The position numbers and the translations under genes were made by a program. The notes beneath the pieces were generated by a model. The model was not told the DNA's origin. It made no database searches and was given only the letters and a program-made list of their open reading frames with translations. This document shows positions 21,126 to 29,526 of a stretch of DNA of 64,000 nt, piece by piece. The stretch lies in assembly GCA_016712105.1 (NCBI GenBank), contig JADJRU010000051.1, positions 186,001 through 250,000 of the forward strand, given 5' to 3'. How positions within the stretch are numbered: the first letter of the stretch is position 1; every line of letters begins with the position of its first letter. Source of the stretch: Ahniella sp. (GTDB taxonomy: Bacteria; Pseudomonadota; Gammaproteobacteria; Xanthomonadales; Ahniellaceae).

Positions 21126-22069
21126 TCCTCTTCGACGATGACGTCGTCGGCCTCGGGGGTAAACAGCAGGCGGTTCGGATTCTTGCGGATCTCGCGTGCG
21201 AATTCGTTGAGGTTGCGGCTCGAGGATTCGAGGTTGATCGTGATCGCATCAATCCGTTGCGACAGGCTGCTGGTGATCTCGGCCAGATCGGCGACGGTTT
21301 CACGCAGGCCCGGACGGTTTTCACTGGCGATGGCATTGAGTTCGGTCAACAGCTGGTCGAGGCTGGCGCGGGTGGTTTTGAGGTCTTTCGAAATCGCCGC
21401 AGCCGCTTCCGCCGTGCTGGCCAAGTCGGCGAGACTGTGGTCGATGTGCTTCCGGTTTTCGGGCTTCAGGACATCATTGATCGCGCGGCTGGCCTTGTTC
21501 AGGTCCTTCAGCAGCGTTTCGGTTTCGGCAAGGATCGTCGGTGTCGAAGAATCAAGGCTTTCGCCCAGCGAATCCAGTCGACGGTTCAGCGTATCCACGA
21601 GCGGCCGGATGCGTTCGCGCGTCAGGATCGTCGCTTCCGCGGCCAGTTCGTTGATGGCCGTGAACATGTCACCGCCGCCCATCGACTTGAGCGTGGCACC
21701 GGGTTTGAGCACGACCTTGCTGTCGCCTTCCCGAATCGAAACAGCGACATCGGCCAGCAGACCCGAACTCAGCAATTGGGCGATCGAGTTGTCCGGGATA
21801 CCCCAGTCTTCCCGGATCGACAGCGTCACGCGGTATTGCACGCCGTCGGGTTCACGTTTCGGCTCCAGACCTTGCACCGACCCGACCCGGTAGCCCTCGT
21901 AAAACACCGGCGCCCCGACCTTGAGGCCGGTGACGTTGTCATAGACGGCGAAGTAATCGGTTCCCCGTTCGCCCTTTCCGGTGATGGTCAACAGCAGCAG
22001 GATCAGCCCGATCAGGCTGGCCACCACAAAGCCCCCGACCAGGGTGTAATTCACGGTATCTCGTCGCAT
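21122..22069 (-). CDS. MlaD/MCE-domain membrane protein
   Basis: Single-pass inner-membrane protein with a periplasmic MCE domain, the lipid-tunnel module of Mla/Pqi/Let systems. The start ATG at 22069 is chosen because MRRDTVNYTLVGGF leads straight into the membrane helix (about residues 9-32). An upstream in-frame start would add an unlikely Arg-rich leader. The MCE domain lies at about 38-120 (VTGLKVGAPVFYEGYRVGSV). A long helical, coiled-coil-like C-terminal half (about 150-300) follows and could reach across the periplasm. It heads a run of six same-strand genes. Partner ATPase and permease genes are absent here, so it may use components encoded elsewhere. Confidence 0.87.
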   Translation of the reverse strand: MRRDTVNYTLVGGFVVASLIGLILLLLTITGKGERGTDYFAVYDNVTGLKVGAPVFYEGYRVGSVQGLEPKREPDGVQYRVTLSIREDWGIPDNSIAQLLSSGLLADVAVSIREGDSKVVLKPGATLKSMGGGDMFTAINELAAEATILTRERIRPLVDTLNRRLDSLGESLDSSTPTILAETETLLKDLNKASRAINDVLKPENRKHIDHSLADLASTAEAAAAISKDLKTTRASLDQLLTELNAIASENRPGLRETVADLAEITSSLSQRIDAITINLESSSRNLNEFAREIRKNPNRLLFTPEADDVIVEED

Positions 22070-22179
22070 CCGCGCATTATGCCTGCCGGATCGGTCCGGT
22101 ACACGTCCGGCGCTCGGCCGACGAGCCAATGGCTTGCCAAAAACAATCGATGCGCCCGTCGAACCGGATCTTGGTCATG

Positions 22180-22195
22180 GTGTACATTTGTACAG
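22180..22195. promoter_or_regulatory. LexA-box-like operator touching the dnaE2 start codon
   Basis: GTGTACATTTGTACAG, read on the other strand, is CTGTACAAATGTACAC, matching the CTGT-N8-ACAG LexA consensus at 7 of 8 fixed bases. It ends one base before the ATG of dnaE2 at 22197, so repressor binding would block initiation. The position leaves no room for a Shine-Dalgarno, suggesting a leaderless or very short-leader mRNA. Damage-induced control of dnaE2 is established in other bacteria; that this site works is inference. Confidence 0.6.
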
Positions 22196-22196
22196 T

Positions 22197-25100
22197 ATGA
22201 GCAATCGGACCCAACCCCCTGGCTACGCGGAACTGCAGTGTTTTTCCAACTTCAGTTTCCAGCGGGGGGCGTCGAGTGCACGCGAGTTGGTGGCTCAGGC
22301 GGTGGCGCTCGGATACCGCGCACTGGCGATCACCGACGAGTGTTCGCTGGCCGGCATCGTGCGGGCACACGAAGCCGCGCGGGAGCAGGGCCTGGCGCTG
22401 CTCGTCGGGACCACGCTGAATACTGTCGAGGGTGATGAGTTGGTGCTGCTGGTTCAATCACTCGCGGGCTACCGGCAGGTGTCGCGACTGATCACCGAGG
22501 CGAGGCGTCGAGCCGACAAGGGCGAGTACGAAGTTCGGCGGGACGATGTGCTGAAACTGGGTGAAGGCCTGCTGGTGCTGTCGGTACAAAAGTCGGTCGA
22601 GGGGGCTCCTGAAGTGCAGTTCCTTGGCCAACTTGCGACTCGGTTTTGCGATCGGTTCTGGCTGGCCCTGGCATTACATCGGCAGGCGGATGATGAGGTG
22701 CGGCTTCAGCAGGCGTTGGCGATGTCCAGCCAGATGACGGTGCCGCTGGTTGCAATCGGCGCAGTCGAGATGCATGTCCGGAAGCGTCGGCCCTTGCATG
22801 ATGTCCTGACCGCGATCCGGTTGAACTGCACGGTTGCCGAAGCAGGACTGACCTTGCGTGCAAATGCCGAACGCGTCTTGCGGTCGCACGTGGAACTGAC
22901 CGAGCTGTATCCGCCCGACCTGCTCGAAGAAACCGCCAGAATCGCCGATCGTTGTCACTTTTCGCTCGCCGAACTGAAATACCAGTATCCACCGGAAGTG
23001 GTGCCGCAGGGTGTGTCGGCCTCGGCGCAGTTGCGCCTGTTGACGGAAGCGGGAGCGAAGCATCGCTGGCCGCAGGGGATGGCTGCCAGTGTGCATCAGC
23101 AGATCGAGCACGAACTCGCATTGATCGGTGAGCTCGGATACGACTGCTATTTTCTCACTGTCCATGACCTGGTCCGATTCGCGCGCAGTCGCGGAATTCT
23201 CTGCCAGGGTCGTGGTTCGGCAGCGAACAGCGCCGTGTGTTTTTGTCTGGGTATCACCGAGGTCGATCCGGCCCGCGGCAATCTGCTGTTCGAGCGATTC
23301 ATCTCGCGCGAGCGCAACGAGCCGCCGGACATCGATGTCGACTTCGAACACGAACGCCGCGAAGAAGTGATCCAGTACGTCTACGCGAAATATGGTCGTG
23401 ATCGTGCGGCACTCACGGCCACCGTGATTTGTTACCGCGCGAAGTCGGCAATCCGCGATGTCGGCAAGGCCTTGGGTCTGGCACTGGAGCAGGTCGAGTC
23501 GCTCAGTTCCGCCTTGCAGTGGTGGGACGGGTTCAGTGCGGTCGCGTCGCGTCTGGTCGAACGTGGTTTTGATCCGGAATCGACGGTGATGCGCCAACTG
23601 TTGCATCTTGCGCGGGAATTGCTGGATTTCCCGCGTCATCTGAGTCAGCACGTTGGCGGGTTCGTGATTGCGGCCGAACCGCTGTGTGAACTCGTGCCGA
23701 TCGAGAATGCCGCGATGGCCGACCGCACCGTCATCCAGTGGGACAAGGACGATCTCGATGCACTCGGGTTCGTGAAAGTGGATCTGCTCGCACTGGGCAT
23801 GCTCAGTGCGATCCGGAAATGTTTTGACCTGGTGCAGGCGGACCAGCGTCGCAGCACGGGTGAGCCCATTCCGGCACTGACGCTGGCGACGATCCCGGCG
23901 GAAGATCCGCAAACCTACGAAATGATCCGGGCAGCCGACACCGTGGGGGTGTTCCAGATCGAATCGCGAGCGCAGATGGCCATGTTGCCGCGACTGCGAC
24001 CCACCACGTTCTACGATCTGGTCATTGAAGTGGCGATCGTCCGGCCCGGTCCGATCCAGGGCAAGATGGTGCATCCGTATTTGCGTCGCCGGCAGGGAGT
24101 AGAGCAGGTGACGTATCCGAGCGATGACCTGCGGCGCGTGTTCGAGCGCACCCTTGGCGTGCCGATTTTTCAGGAACAGGTCATGCAACTGGCGATTGTC
24201 GCCGCCGGATTTTCGCCCGGAGAAGCCGATGGCCTGCGTCGCTCGATGGCAGCGTGGAAACGCAAGGGTGGTCTGGAACACCTGCAGAAGCGCATCGTCG
24301 ACGGCATGCTCGAGCGAGGTTACGACCGCGAATTCGCCGAGCAGGTGTTCGAGCAGATCAAGGGCTTCGGCAGTTACGGATTCCCCGAATCCCATGCCGC
24401 CAGTTTTGCCCTGTTGGCTTATGCCTCCAGTTGGCTCAAATGCCACCAGCCAGTCGCGTTTGCGTGTGCGCTCGTCAATTCCCAGCCGATGGGCTTTTAT
24501 TCCAACTCGCAGATCCTGCAGGACCTCCGTCGACACGGGTTCGAAGTGCTGCCGCCGGACGTGCGCAGCAGCAATTTCGACGCGACGATCGAGCGGCCAA
24601 TCGGATTCGTGGGTGTTGGTGGGGCTGATCCGGCGGAACTATCGAGACAGTTGCCGCAACCATCGCTGCGGCTTGGATTACGCGAGATCCGCGGCATGCG
24701 TCGTGAGGCTGCAGAGCGCATCATGGTTGCTCGCGCAGAAGGGGTGTTCAGAGACCTGGAAGACCTCTGTCTGCGTGCCGAACTTGATGCCTTCGACCGG
24801 GCGCGTCTGGCCGAAGGCGGCGCACTCGCAGGGCTGGTCGGCAACCGGCATCAGGCGCGCTGGCAGGCCGCAGGCGTTGAAATGCCGATGCCAGTGCTGA
24901 AGGGCGCACGCATCGACGAGACGCAGGCGCAGTTGTCGTTGCCGGGTTTGGCTGCCGAGGTGCAGGCCGACTATCGCAACCTGGGCTATTCGCTGAAGGC
25001 GCACCCCTTGCAACTGCTGCGGGAAGAACTGCAGCGCAAACGCTGGCGCAGTGTGGCCGATGGCCTGGCAACCCGGCATGGCAGTCGACTGCGTGCAGCA

Positions 25101-25364
25101 GGGCTGGTGACCTTGCGGCAACGTCCCGGCACGGCGGCGGGCGTGACGTTCCTGACACTCGAAGACGAAACCGGCTGGCTGAACGTGATCGTCTGGAAAA
25201 CCGTGGCCGATCAGCAGCGGCGAACCTTGCTCGAATCATCGATGCTCGGCATCGAGGGTGAATTACAGAGCGACGAAGGTGTCACGCACCTCATCGCGCA
25301 CCGACTCGTCGACCTGAGCCCGATGCTGCAAGGTCTCGATGCACGCTCGCGGGATTTTCATTGA
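22197..25364 (+). CDS. dnaE2: error-prone DNA polymerase DnaE2 (ImuC)
   Basis: C-family polymerase used for damage-induced mutagenesis and lesion bypass. The ATG at 22197 gives the standard N-terminus (YAELQCFSNFSFQRGASSA). A PHP domain runs to about residue 280. The palm has the metal aspartates in PPDIDVDFEHERREE (about residue 378) and the later KVDLLALGML. The protein ends with a C-terminal OB fold and the diagnostic tail LDARSRDFH that marks DnaE2 rather than replicative DnaE1 (no beta-binding extension). About 1055 aa is the usual size. The usual partners imuA and imuB are not in the window. An upstream in-frame extension exists but would cross the LexA-like box. Confidence 0.95.
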   Translation: MSNRTQPPGYAELQCFSNFSFQRGASSARELVAQAVALGYRALAITDECSLAGIVRAHEAAREQGLALLVGTTLNTVEGDELVLLVQSLAGYRQVSRLITEARRRADKGEYEVRRDDVLKLGEGLLVLSVQKSVEGAPEVQFLGQLATRFCDRFWLALALHRQADDEVRLQQALAMSSQMTVPLVAIGAVEMHVRKRRPLHDVLTAIRLNCTVAEAGLTLRANAERVLRSHVELTELYPPDLLEETARIADRCHFSLAELKYQYPPEVVPQGVSASAQLRLLTEAGAKHRWPQGMAASVHQQIEHELALIGELGYDCYFLTVHDLVRFARSRGILCQGRGSAANSAVCFCLGITEVDPARGNLLFERFISRERNEPPDIDVDFEHERREEVIQYVYAKYGRDRAALTATVICYRAKSAIRDVGKALGLALEQVESLSSALQWWDGFSAVASRLVERGFDPESTVMRQLLHLARELLDFPRHLSQHVGGFVIAAEPLCELVPIENAAMADRTVIQWDKDDLDALGFVKVDLLALGMLSAIRKCFDLVQADQRRSTGEPIPALTLATIPAEDPQTYEMIRAADTVGVFQIESRAQMAMLPRLRPTTFYDLVIEVAIVRPGPIQGKMVHPYLRRRQGVEQVTYPSDDLRRVFERTLGVPIFQEQVMQLAIVAAGFSPGEADGLRRSMAAWKRKGGLEHLQKRIVDGMLERGYDREFAEQVFEQIKGFGSYGFPESHAASFALLAYASSWLKCHQPVAFACALVNSQPMGFYSNSQILQDLRRHGFEVLPPDVRSSNFDATIERPIGFVGVGGADPAELSRQLPQPSLRLGLREIRGMRREAAERIMVARAEGVFRDLEDLCLRAELDAFDRARLAEGGALAGLVGNRHQARWQAAGVEMPMPVLKGARIDETQAQLSLPGLAAEVQADYRNLGYSLKAHPLQLLREELQRKRWRSVADGLATRHGSRLRAAGLVTLRQRPGTAAGVTFLTLEDETGWLNVIVWKTVADQQRRTLLESSMLGIEGELQSDEGVTHLIAHRLVDLSPMLQGLDARSRDFH

Positions 25365-25447
25365 GAAGGTTCTGAAAAGTGATGCCCCGAACTTCAGGGT
25401 TGCTTGGTCTGTGCCTCTTCGTTAGGCATCTCCGGACCATTCACTTG

Positions 25448-26170
25448 CTACGGGCGCATCATCGTAAACTGCTCGAGTCGTTGAAACAGCATCTGCTCCC
25501 GTTTGAGGCTACCGCCGGCTGCGGATTGGACTGCATAGTCGAACATGGGGTGTGCGAGCAATTCGTCGATTCCCTCGGCAATCGCGTGACGAAGCTCCGG
25601 CTCTGCCTGTTCCACTTCAGAAATCAACGAGGATCGCCCATCGATCACGTTGAGTATGTCTTCCACGTCCTGGCTCGACAGCGGGTCATTATTGCCTCGT
25701 CCGCGCCAGGCCTCGATCTTGGTGCCCAGGAAATGGGCGGGGGCCACAACCCGGATAATCTCCCCGGACGAAAGCGCATGATCCACTGCGTTCATCAGCG
25801 CGGCGGTGTACCACCGATTGCTGAATCCAAGAATCTTTTCGTCGTTGGGCATGAAATCGACGATCAGGTCACCAGTTGTCCTGTCGCGGAGTCGCTTGCG
25901 ACAAAGCACGGTGTCTTCCGGATCGTCTTGAAAGCCGAGCCCGGCGAGTCTCTGTTCCAGTTGATACCACGATCCAGGGCCAAGGACATGCACGATGATG
26001 TCGACGTCGTCTGTATAGCGTACGGACTCTCGAACCAGTTGATCGGTGACCAGAAGCCCCACTGTGCAACCGCCCACAAAAGCGACTTCCCTGACTAGTT
26101 CCGGACCCAAGGCCACGGCCACGCGGTTCAGCATCATTTCCTGCAGAGACCAGATTTGGATGTTGGTCAT
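25448..26170 (-). CDS. nucleotidyltransferase-fold protein, putative AbiEii-like toxin
   Basis: 240-aa protein with a minimal nucleotidyltransferase signature: FVGGCTVGLLVTD (GG motif, about residues 31-43), then RYTDDVDIIV with the D-x-D metal pair (about 51-60). A third acidic strand is likely in LIVDFMPND (about 102-110). This layout matches the AbiEii/AbiGii-type toxin and related stand-alone MNT families. The ATG overlaps the stop of the upstream winged-helix gene by one base (TGATG), as in a bicistronic toxin-antitoxin operon. Base composition here looks somewhat lower in GC than the flanks, hinting at acquisition. The exact family and toxicity are unproven. Confidence 0.65.
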   Translation of the reverse strand: MTNIQIWSLQEMMLNRVAVALGPELVREVAFVGGCTVGLLVTDQLVRESVRYTDDVDIIVHVLGPGSWYQLEQRLAGLGFQDDPEDTVLCRKRLRDRTTGDLIVDFMPNDEKILGFSNRWYTAALMNAVDHALSSGEIIRVVAPAHFLGTKIEAWRGRGNNDPLSSQDVEDILNVIDGRSSLISEVEQAEPELRHAIAEGIDELLAHPMFDYAVQSAAGGSLKREQMLFQRLEQFTMMRP

Positions 26171-26805
26171 CAGGTATGCCCTTGCAGGTACTTTTCGAGG
26201 ATGCTGGCGGATAGTGCCGTCTCCCGCTCGCGGCCCAGCCGTATGGCATCAACAAGTGCCAACATTGCATACAAAGTAGGGTCACGACGCACAGCATGGG
26301 GAACTGCCGGATGGAGTGGTTCGACCCGCTGGCCGAGCAGCGTTCCGCTGGCATCTTCCCAAACATCCGGATGTTGGCCGGCAGTCAGGAGTTTCCCTGC
26401 CAATACCGGAGCCGCGAAGGTCGTGGCGATGCCACGTACCAACGGTCCTCGCTGGGCAGGGAAGACGAATTTGACACCGTGGATGATGAGGCCGATCAGT
26501 GCTTGTGTATTGGCTCTGAGGCGCCCGCTGCGACGATCTGCGTGCGCGAGTCCAACTGCAATGCAGCGGCGAAGTGCGCCACTTACTTGTGACTTGCTGA
26601 TGCCCGTAGAGTTCTCCAGACCGCGGACGGACCAATCTTCATCACTCGGTGCTCGCGAGAACGAGATTTCCTTGTCGACCCAGCTATGCCAATCGTCCGG
26701 AATGCCCAGTAAGCTCTTCAAAGCGGCCGGCTCCGTGGTTTCCTGTCTTTTCAGGCTGACCAGTTTAAGCAAGAGCATTACGTCTTGACTTTTCATTTCA
26801 GGCAT
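26170..26805 (-). CDS. winged-helix regulator, putative AbiEi-like antitoxin
   Basis: 211-aa protein without a signal or membrane segment. Residues about 55-100 form a plausible winged helix-turn-helix (WSVRGLENSTGISKSQVSG with ALRRCIAVGLAHAD after it). The rest is a mixed domain with no motif I can name, ending in ALVDAIRLGRERETALSASI. It lies directly upstream of, and overlaps by one base, the nucleotidyltransferase gene. In AbiE systems an antitoxin with an N-terminal wHTH represses its own operon and counters the downstream NTase; the same arrangement is inferred here. It could instead be an unrelated MarR-like regulator. Confidence 0.55.
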   Translation of the reverse strand: MPEMKSQDVMLLLKLVSLKRQETTEPAALKSLLGIPDDWHSWVDKEISFSRAPSDEDWSVRGLENSTGISKSQVSGALRRCIAVGLAHADRRSGRLRANTQALIGLIIHGVKFVFPAQRGPLVRGIATTFAAPVLAGKLLTAGQHPDVWEDASGTLLGQRVEPLHPAVPHAVRRDPTLYAMLALVDAIRLGRERETALSASILEKYLQGHT

Positions 26806-27126
26806 GATCGTCGTGTCCCTTGTCCTGGAACTTCGGACAGTATAGCGGCGTTGCGTGCTTCACAACGGTCGGCCAGTCGATAATCCACATGCCGGCTTGG
26901 GCAGGTGAAGCCGCATGCTTCAGTCCCGCAATTGGCCTCCCGGTGTTCTTGCCGTTCGCGACCGGTATCGGTGACCGCGCATTCATTGGGTCTCGGTCGT
27001 CAGACGACATCCCGGCTGCCGCCGAGCTAATCCGCGCATCAAACCAGCTGCTGTGGGGGCTTCAGGTGCCACCGGGTGCTTGCGGATGTACCTCGGTATC
27101 GCGGCTGAGCCCGTTCCGACAGGTCC
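26806..27126. other. intergenic region upstream of the wHTH-NTase pair
   Basis: 321 bases between the DUF1456 gene stop and the winged-helix gene start. Short open frames occur on both strands, but none has a convincing start, family motif or consistent codon use. The promoter of the two-gene module should lie near the right side of the winged-helix ATG. No palindrome strong enough to call an operator was seen. Confidence 0.35.
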
Positions 27127-27600
27127 TTACTGGCCGCCACGCACCCGCAAGGTCAGGCCTTTCAGGAAATTGCGCAGCATCTGGTCGCCACAGAGGCGGA
27201 AGTTGCGATGGTCGAAGGATCGGAACAGCGCCGACAGTTCCGGTTTGGACACCGGGAACCCGGCACCCTGGAACACCTCATGCATGTCGGCGTCCTTCAA
27301 TTCGAACGCAACCCGCAGTTTCTTGAGCACCACGTTGTTGTTGATGCGGCGCTCGACCGGTCTTGCCGGCACATTGGGATCACGGCCACGCAGGTGGATG
27401 ATCAGACCATCGAGGAAGTGTGCGAGCACGGCATCGCTGCATGGGACGTGGCCCGCTTCTTCGGCACCTTTCAGCAACGCCGGGACATCGGCCTTGGTGA
27501 TCGCGATGGATGCATCGGCCAGTTGGGCGATCTCCACGACTTTGGCGTCGCTGAGATCCAGCATGTAGCGAATGCTGCGCAGAACATCGTTGTTGATCAT
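27127..27600 (-). CDS. DUF1456 family protein (YehS-like)
   Basis: 157-aa cytosolic protein made of two similar halves of about 70 residues. The family pattern NNDVLRSIRYMLDLSD opens the first half and INNNVVLKKLRVAFELKD the second; each half ends with a FL.GL...RG element (FLDGLIIHLRGRD, FLKGLTLRVRGG). This is the complete DUF1456 arrangement known from E. coli YehS. The biochemical role is unknown; the repeats look like small helical bundles. It lies downstream of gltA but is separated from it by a strong terminator, so it probably has its own promoter. Confidence 0.9.
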   Translation of the reverse strand: MINNDVLRSIRYMLDLSDAKVVEIAQLADASIAITKADVPALLKGAEEAGHVPCSDAVLAHFLDGLIIHLRGRDPNVPARPVERRINNNVVLKKLRVAFELKDADMHEVFQGAGFPVSKPELSALFRSFDHRNFRLCGDQMLRNFLKGLTLRVRGGQ

Positions 27601-27681
27601 GAGTTTTCCGATTGATTTGCGACGACCGTCGCCGACAGGCCGCCTATGGTACAGGCGCAGGTGCGAGGGCGCGGCTCATAA

Positions 27682-27710
27682 ACAAACACCCCGCGATGAT
27701 CGCGGGGTGT
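27682..27710 (-). terminator. rho-independent terminator of gltA
   Basis: Stem ACACCCCGCG / CGCGGGGTGT with a 5-base loop. On the minus strand it is followed by the T-rich run TTTGTTTAT. It lies 26 nt beyond the gltA stop codon. Confidence 0.8.
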
Positions 27711-27735
27711 CTGGAAGCAACGCCGGGACTCTGCT

Positions 27736-28795
27736 TCAGCGCTTGTCGATCGGCACGTACAGGCGGCTCGTCGGGCGTCGAGCAGCGGGTCGTGCACACC
27801 GAGGTCGTTCAGCACCTTGTGGCACATCTCGCGGATGATCGTGGCGCGCGGGTCGAAGTTCTTGTAGACGCGATGGCCGAAGCCCATCAGGCGGAAGCCG
27901 GAGTTCTTGTCCTTGGCTTTTTCGATTGCCTTGCCAACCTGATCGGCAGTGCCGATTTCCTCGAGCATCTTCAGCACGGCTTCGTTGGCGCCGCCATGCG
28001 ACGGGCCCCACAACGCGGCGATGCCGGCAGCGCGCAGGCATAAGGATTCGCGCCGGTCGAGCCGACGAGGCGAACCGTCGACGTCGAGGCATTCTGCTCG
28101 TGATCGGCGTGCAGGATGAACAGCAGGTCAAGCGCCTTGGCGGCAACCGGCGACATCTCCAGCGGTTCGGACGGCACTTCGAACATCATGTGCAGGAAAC
28201 GGGTGCAGTACTCGAGGCTGTTGCGCGGGAATCGCGTCGGCCAGCCAATCGAGTAGCGGTAACACGCAGCGGCGATCGTCGGCATCTTCGCGATCAGGCG
28301 GATCGCAGCCAGGTGGCGCTGTTTCGGGTCTTCGATGTCGAGCGAGTCGTGATAAAACGCCGCGAGCGAACCGACCACCGCACACAACATCGCCATCGGA
28401 TGGGCGTCGTACTGGAAACCATTGAGGAACTGGCGAAGTGATTCGCGCATCATCGTGTGATGCGTCACTTCATGCTCGAAATTCTTGAATTCGGTGGCGT
28501 TCGGCAGTTCACCTTCCATCAGCAGGTAGGCCACTTCGAGGAAGCTCGAATTCTGTGCCAGCTGCTCGATCGGGTAACCGCGATACATCAGGATGCCGGC
28601 ATCACCATCGATGTAGGTGATCGCGGAACGGCACGCGGCCGTCGACATGAAGCCCGGGTCATAGGTGAACAGCCCGGTTTCCTTGTGCATCTTGCCGATG
28701 TCGATGGCGGACGGACCGACGCTGCCGGACACGATTGGCAGGGTGGCTGACTTCTGCGAACCGTTGTCGGTCAGGGTGACGTTGTTTTGCGACAC
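27736..28795 (-). pseudogene. gltA: citrate synthase, frameshifted and lacking about 85 internal residues
   Basis: Condenses acetyl-CoA and oxaloacetate at the entry of the TCA cycle. GTG start at 28795 with an AGGAGA Shine-Dalgarno 8 nt upstream. The N-terminal part (YDPGFMSTAACRSAITYIDG, YRGYPIEQLA) is normal. The frame breaks near 28035 and resumes in the next frame with AALWGPSHGGANEA (first catalytic His) and LMGFGHRVYKNFDPR (second catalytic His). After HDPLLD at about 27772 the sequence jumps, with another frame change, to the true C-terminal tail TSRLYVPIDKR (stop at 27736). The missing stretch normally holds YPNVDFYSG with the catalytic Asp. As written, the product could not be active. 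Given the other errors in this window a deletion in assembly is likely, but a real deletion cannot be excluded. Confidence 0.88.
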
Positions 28796-29081
28796 GATGC
28801 TCTCCTTGGGGCAGGGGACGCGTGCAGTTTGGACGGGCGAGGCCTGGGTCCGCGCTGCACGGCGCTTCTATCGAACGCTTGAATTATGGCAGTGATCGCA
28901 GAGAATTCGAACCAGTTATTTGTTGGGTCCCGATGAGGCTCCGGGCTCGCTGCTGGCGAAACAATCTCTTACGCCACCCAAGTCCGTTTTTCATCCCCGT
29001 GAAATCGGTTTCGGAACCGGTGCGGATCGGTGGATTCCGCTTTCGCGGGAATGACGGACTTCGGGGGCGTTAAGGCCAAAC
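28796..29081. other. gltA upstream region with a GTCATTCCCGCG-type repeat
   Basis: This stretch should contain the gltA promoter on the minus strand; no confident -35/-10 pair was found. At 29033-29056 it carries a dispersed palindrome which, on the minus strand, reads CGTCATTCCCGCGAAAGCGG and on into AATC. A degenerate copy lies at 32725-32753 between rpoN and hpf. No open frame here looks coding. Confidence 0.5.
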
Positions 29082-29110
29082 AAAAACGCCGCCCAAGGGC
29101 GGCGTTTTTG
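29082..29110 (-). terminator. strong bidirectional terminator after rpmE2
   Basis: Stem AACGCCGCC / GGCGGCGTT with a short loop, flanked by A-runs on the left and T-runs on the right, so it can end transcripts from either side. It lies 35 nt beyond the rpmE2 stop on the minus strand. Confidence 0.85.
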
Positions 29111-29144
29111 TTGGAGGACGTCGGGCTCGGCCCGCGCCGGGCAA

Positions 29145-29387
29145 TTACTTGCCGTAGCGCTTGCGGAACTTGTCGACGCGTCCGCCGGCGTCGAGGATCT
29201 TGTGCTTGCCCGTGAAGAACGGATGCGAGGCACTGGACGTTTCGACCTTGATGACCGGGTATTCCTTGCCATCTTCCCACTTCACGGTTTCCTTGCTCGA
29301 CATGGTCGAACGGGTCAGGAACTTGAAATCGCAGGAGATGTCGTGGAAGACGACTTCGTTGTATTTAGGATGAATATTGGCTTGCAT
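29145..29387 (-). CDS. rpmE2: 50S ribosomal protein L31 type B
   Basis: 80-aa ribosomal protein of the zinc-free (C-minus) L31 class. MQANIHPKYNEVVFHDISCD at the N-terminus, the inserted loop TVKWEDGKEYPVIKVE, and the C-terminal HPFFTGKHKILDAGGR are diagnostic. The CxxC pairs of zinc-binding L31 are absent; only one Cys is present. In many bacteria this paralogue replaces the zinc form under zinc limitation through Zur, but no Zur box was identified here. A consensus-like promoter sits at 29419-29448 and a terminator at 29082-29110, so it looks monocistronic. Confidence 0.95.
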   Translation of the reverse strand: MQANIHPKYNEVVFHDISCDFKFLTRSTMSSKETVKWEDGKEYPVIKVETSSASHPFFTGKHKILDAGGRVDKFRKRYGK

Positions 29388-29418
29388 GACAGACCCTGCC
29401 GGGGTGAAAAGGACCGCG

Positions 29419-29448
29419 ATTCTAGCCCGAGATTCGCCGTGTGCGCAA
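29419..29448 (-). promoter_or_regulatory. probable sigma-70 promoter of rpmE2
   Basis: On the minus strand TTGCGC (-35) and TAGAAT (-10) are separated by 18 bases, with the -10 about 32 nt before the rpmE2 ATG. Confidence 0.5.
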
Positions 29449-29526
29449 GTTTGACGCCATGCAGACCTTCGCCGAAAGGCATTCTCCTATGCTCCGGTCT
29501 GCATGGACAACCCCATGGAGCACTGC

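Noticed and set aside
22134..22196. Longer N-terminus for dnaE2
   Set aside because: Would add about 21 residues not seen in DnaE2 proteins and would place the LexA-like box inside the coding sequence.
22674..24536. 620-codon minus-strand open frame opposite dnaE2
   Set aside because: Shadow of the DnaE2 codon pattern; His/Arg/Gln-rich text with no recognisable domain.
26798..27010. Small minus-strand frame (about 70 codons) upstream of the winged-helix gene
   Set aside because: No Shine-Dalgarno and no motif; it overlaps the expected promoter region and reads past the winged-helix start codon. Could not be supported as a leader peptide.
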